Positions 33,714 to 35,368 of a DNA stretch of 35,368 bases are shown here, one piece after another. The DNA lies in assembly GCA_030535875.1 (NCBI GenBank), contig JAUNRC010000015.1, forward strand, positions 1 to 35,368, in the 5' to 3' direction. Source of the DNA: Akkermansia sp. (GTDB lineage Bacteria > Verrucomicrobiota > Verrucomicrobiia > Verrucomicrobiales > Akkermansiaceae). Below the pieces are notes generated by a model. The model was given only the letters and a program-made list of their open reading frames with translations, was not told where the DNA came from and searched no databases. A program made the position numbers and the translations under genes. Every line of letters starts with the position of its first letter. Position 1 is the stretch's first letter.

Positions 33714-35368
33714 TTATTTCTTGGCTTTCTCTCGCTCGATGAGCGGGATGGTGACACCGGTGTCCATGATGACTATGCCGCCGTTGCCGATTTTACCCCA
33801 GGTGAGGCCCTTCATGGGCTCGAACTCCTGGGCCATTTCTTCCAGAATAATCATGGGGCTGGGGCAGGCAATCACGCGCGGGCAATCGCAGCCGAGCAAC
33901 TCCGTGAGTTGGCGCAGGATATCCCAGTCGGGACGTGCTTCGCCCTGCGGCTCGATGGCTTTGTTGAGGCGCTGAATGCGACCTGCCACGTTAATCATGG
34001 TGCCGTATTTCTCAGTGAATGTTACGCTCGGCAGCACAACGTCGGCCACGCGGGTGGTGGCGTTCTCGCTGTGGCTCATGGCAAGGATGTAGTCGAGCCC
34101 CTCAAGGTCCTCGGGTTCGATGCCGGCCTCTTCTGTGACATCTTCGCCCAGAGCAATCAGGAATCGGATGCTGTTGTTCTTAATGCCGCGGCGAATGGCG
34201 GGCAGGCCACTGCCGTTCTTACCGAGGATGAGTTTAGCACCGTTGGTGTTCGGGTTGCGGTCATCGCTGACGAGCAGTCCGTCGTTCTCACCCTTGCGGG
34301 GAACGATGTCAATCTTGGTCACGCCGAGCTGGCGGGCCAGAGCGCGCACCATGTAGAGTTCCTCGTTGGTCATGCGGGCGGAGCAGATGATGGCCGTCTC
34401 GGTCGGGGCGCAGGAGTGCAACTGTTCTACGACCATGTTGAGCGTGGCGTCCCATGTGCTGGGGCGCTGCGGTGCTCCGTGATCGGTTTTGACCAGCGGG
34501 GTTTTCAGGCGCTCGGGGGCGTTGATGTACTTATAGTTCAGACGGTGGCTGTCGGGCATCCAGCAACTGTTGACCTCATCATTCTGGCGCGGGGTGATGC
34601 GGTAGACCTGCTGCTCGCGGGTCCAGATGTTGATGTTGGTGCCGGTGCCGCAGTTGACATCAATGGTGGGGGTGCTCTTCAGGAACCATACGCGCATCTT
34701 GAAGCGGAAGTCCTTGCTGGTCATGGCACCTACGGGGCAGATGTCGACGACGTTCATCGAGTAGTTGCTGTCCAAGCTGGTGCCGGGGTAGCAGGCAATC
34801 GCATTGTGCGTGCCGCGACCGACTACGCCCAGCACGTCTTCACCGACGATTTCTTTCATGAAGCGCACGCAGCGACGGCAGAGCACGCAGCGCTCCTGGT
34901 CGAGGTTAACACGCGGTCCGATGGAGAGGTTCTTGCCCTTCTTGGTCTTGGACTCGGTAAAACGGTGTGTGCCGCTACCATAGTCGGAGGTGTACTCCTG
35001 CAATTTGCACTCGCCGGCCTGGTCGCAGATGGGGCAGTCAAGCGGGTGGTTGGTGAGCAGGAACTCCAGCACGCCGCGACGTGCCTCGTTGCATAACTTG
35101 CCGTCGGTGCGGATGCCCATGTTCTCGGCTACGGTGTTGGCGCAGGCGATGACGGCACGCGGCATCCACTGAATGGGCAGGTAGCCGTCGTCACCATAGG
35201 TGGGGGTGGCTCCGGGTGCCAGACGGGGGGGCATGCCTTGTTCCACCAGGCACATGCGGCAGGAACCGGCAACGGAAAGTTTGGGGTGGTAGCAGAAGCA
35301 GGGTACATGTACGCCCACGGAGTTACAGGCATCTGCAATGCGGGTTCCCTTGGGGAAGCGGTACCACT
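33714..35368 (-). CDS. nuoG: NADH-quinone oxidoreductase subunit G, 5' end off the window
   Basis: NuoG holds a [2Fe-2S] and [4Fe-4S] clusters of the peripheral arm. The frame is open to the right edge; the first residues visible (WYRFPKGTRIADACNS) are the normal start of the [2Fe-2S] domain, so only a few codons are missing. Visible are CFCYHPKLSVAGSCRMC for N1b, the His/Cys motif HPLDCPICDQAGECKLQ for N5, and CVLCRRCVRF with a distant CPVGAM for N4. A shortened molybdopterin-oxidoreductase-like region follows (LAMSHSENATTRVADVVLPS). With about 550 residues it is much shorter than E. coli NuoG (908). GTG at 35318 is not the true start. It precedes nuoH by 25 bases. Confidence 0.96.
   Translation of the reverse strand, partial: WYRFPKGTRIADACNSVGVHVPCFCYHPKLSVAGSCRMCLVEQGMPPRLAPGATPTYGDDGYLPIQWMPRAVIACANTVAENMGIRTDGKLCNEARRGVLEFLLTNHPLDCPICDQAGECKLQEYTSDYGSGTHRFTESKTKKGKNLSIGPRVNLDQERCVLCRRCVRFMKEIVGEDVLGVVGRGTHNAIACYPGTSLDSNYSMNVVDICPVGAMTSKDFRFKMRVWFLKSTPTIDVNCGTGTNINIWTREQQVYRITPRQNDEVNSCWMPDSHRLNYKYINAPERLKTPLVKTDHGAPQRPSTWDATLNMVVEQLHSCAPTETAIICSARMTNEELYMVRALARQLGVTKIDIVPRKGENDGLLVSDDRNPNTNGAKLILGKNGSGLPAIRRGIKNNSIRFLIALGEDVTEEAGIEPEDLEGLDYILAMSHSENATTRVADVVLPSVTFTEKYGTMINVAGRIQRLNKAIEPQGEARPDWDILRQLTELLGCDCPRVIACPSPMIILEEMAQEFEPMKGLTWGKIGNGGIVIMDTGVTIPLIEREKAKK

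Overview
The window looks like an ordinary chromosomal stretch from a bacterium of the Planctomycetes-Verrucomicrobia group, most likely Verrucomicrobiota and possibly Akkermansia-like. This is an inference. It rests on a protein matching the Verrucomicrobia/Planctomycetes-restricted family I know as Minf_1886 (16343-16726), thioredoxin-like proteins with the FTGSDWCxxC signature common in that group, and an FtsH with a long N-terminal periplasmic domain. I see no phage, transposon, CRISPR or plasmid genes, and no obviously foreign block.

Layout, left to right. 1-6.9 kb: rsfS and ftsH on the minus strand; RNase III, a branched-chain-type aminotransferase, a Nudix hydrolase and a GYF_2/CD225-like membrane protein on the plus strand; a ZIP metal transporter on the minus strand. 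6.9-12.4 kb: a MenC-like enzyme and a bile-acid/sodium-symporter-family transporter on plus; a POT peptide transporter and a PpiD/SurA-like periplasmic protein on minus. 12.5-14.3 kb: tRNA-Glu(CTC) and tRNA-Lys(TTT), HU, and RNase HIII. 14.3-17.5 kb: a minus-strand operon (Minf_1886 family, agmatine deiminase, secreted thioredoxin-like protein) divergent from aroD. 17.5-25.8 kb: three minus-strand operons, hisJ-ligA-pfkB, usp-ymdB-tcdA, and a secreted thioredoxin-like protein followed by a secreted acidic protein. 25.9-35.4 kb: the distal part of a complex I operon, nuoGHIJKLMN, with nuoG cut by the right edge.

Two patterns cross gene boundaries. First, many lead genes have a sigma-70-like promoter (TTGNCA-like, 17 bp, TANNAT-like) whose -10 box ends only 5-9 bases before the most plausible start codon. 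This predicts leaderless or nearly leaderless mRNAs and fits the near-absence of Shine-Dalgarno sequences; the one clear exception is pfkB, inside its overlap with ligA. I used the pattern to choose starts for several genes. Second, three secreted proteins (14288-15223, 23763-24770, 24786-25727) share a roughly 58-residue helical-looking module ending in F(A/S)DP(E/A)ALL. The acidic protein has two copies and the two thioredoxin-like proteins one each at the C-terminus. I know no name for this module.

The genes are mostly housekeeping: respiration (complex I, menaquinone), envelope protein quality control (FtsH, PpiD-like, thioredoxin-like), RNA and DNA maintenance (RNase III, RNase HIII, LigA, HU, YmdB, TcdA), amino-acid metabolism (BCAT, AroD, HisJ, agmatine deiminase) and uptake (POT, ZIP, BASS).
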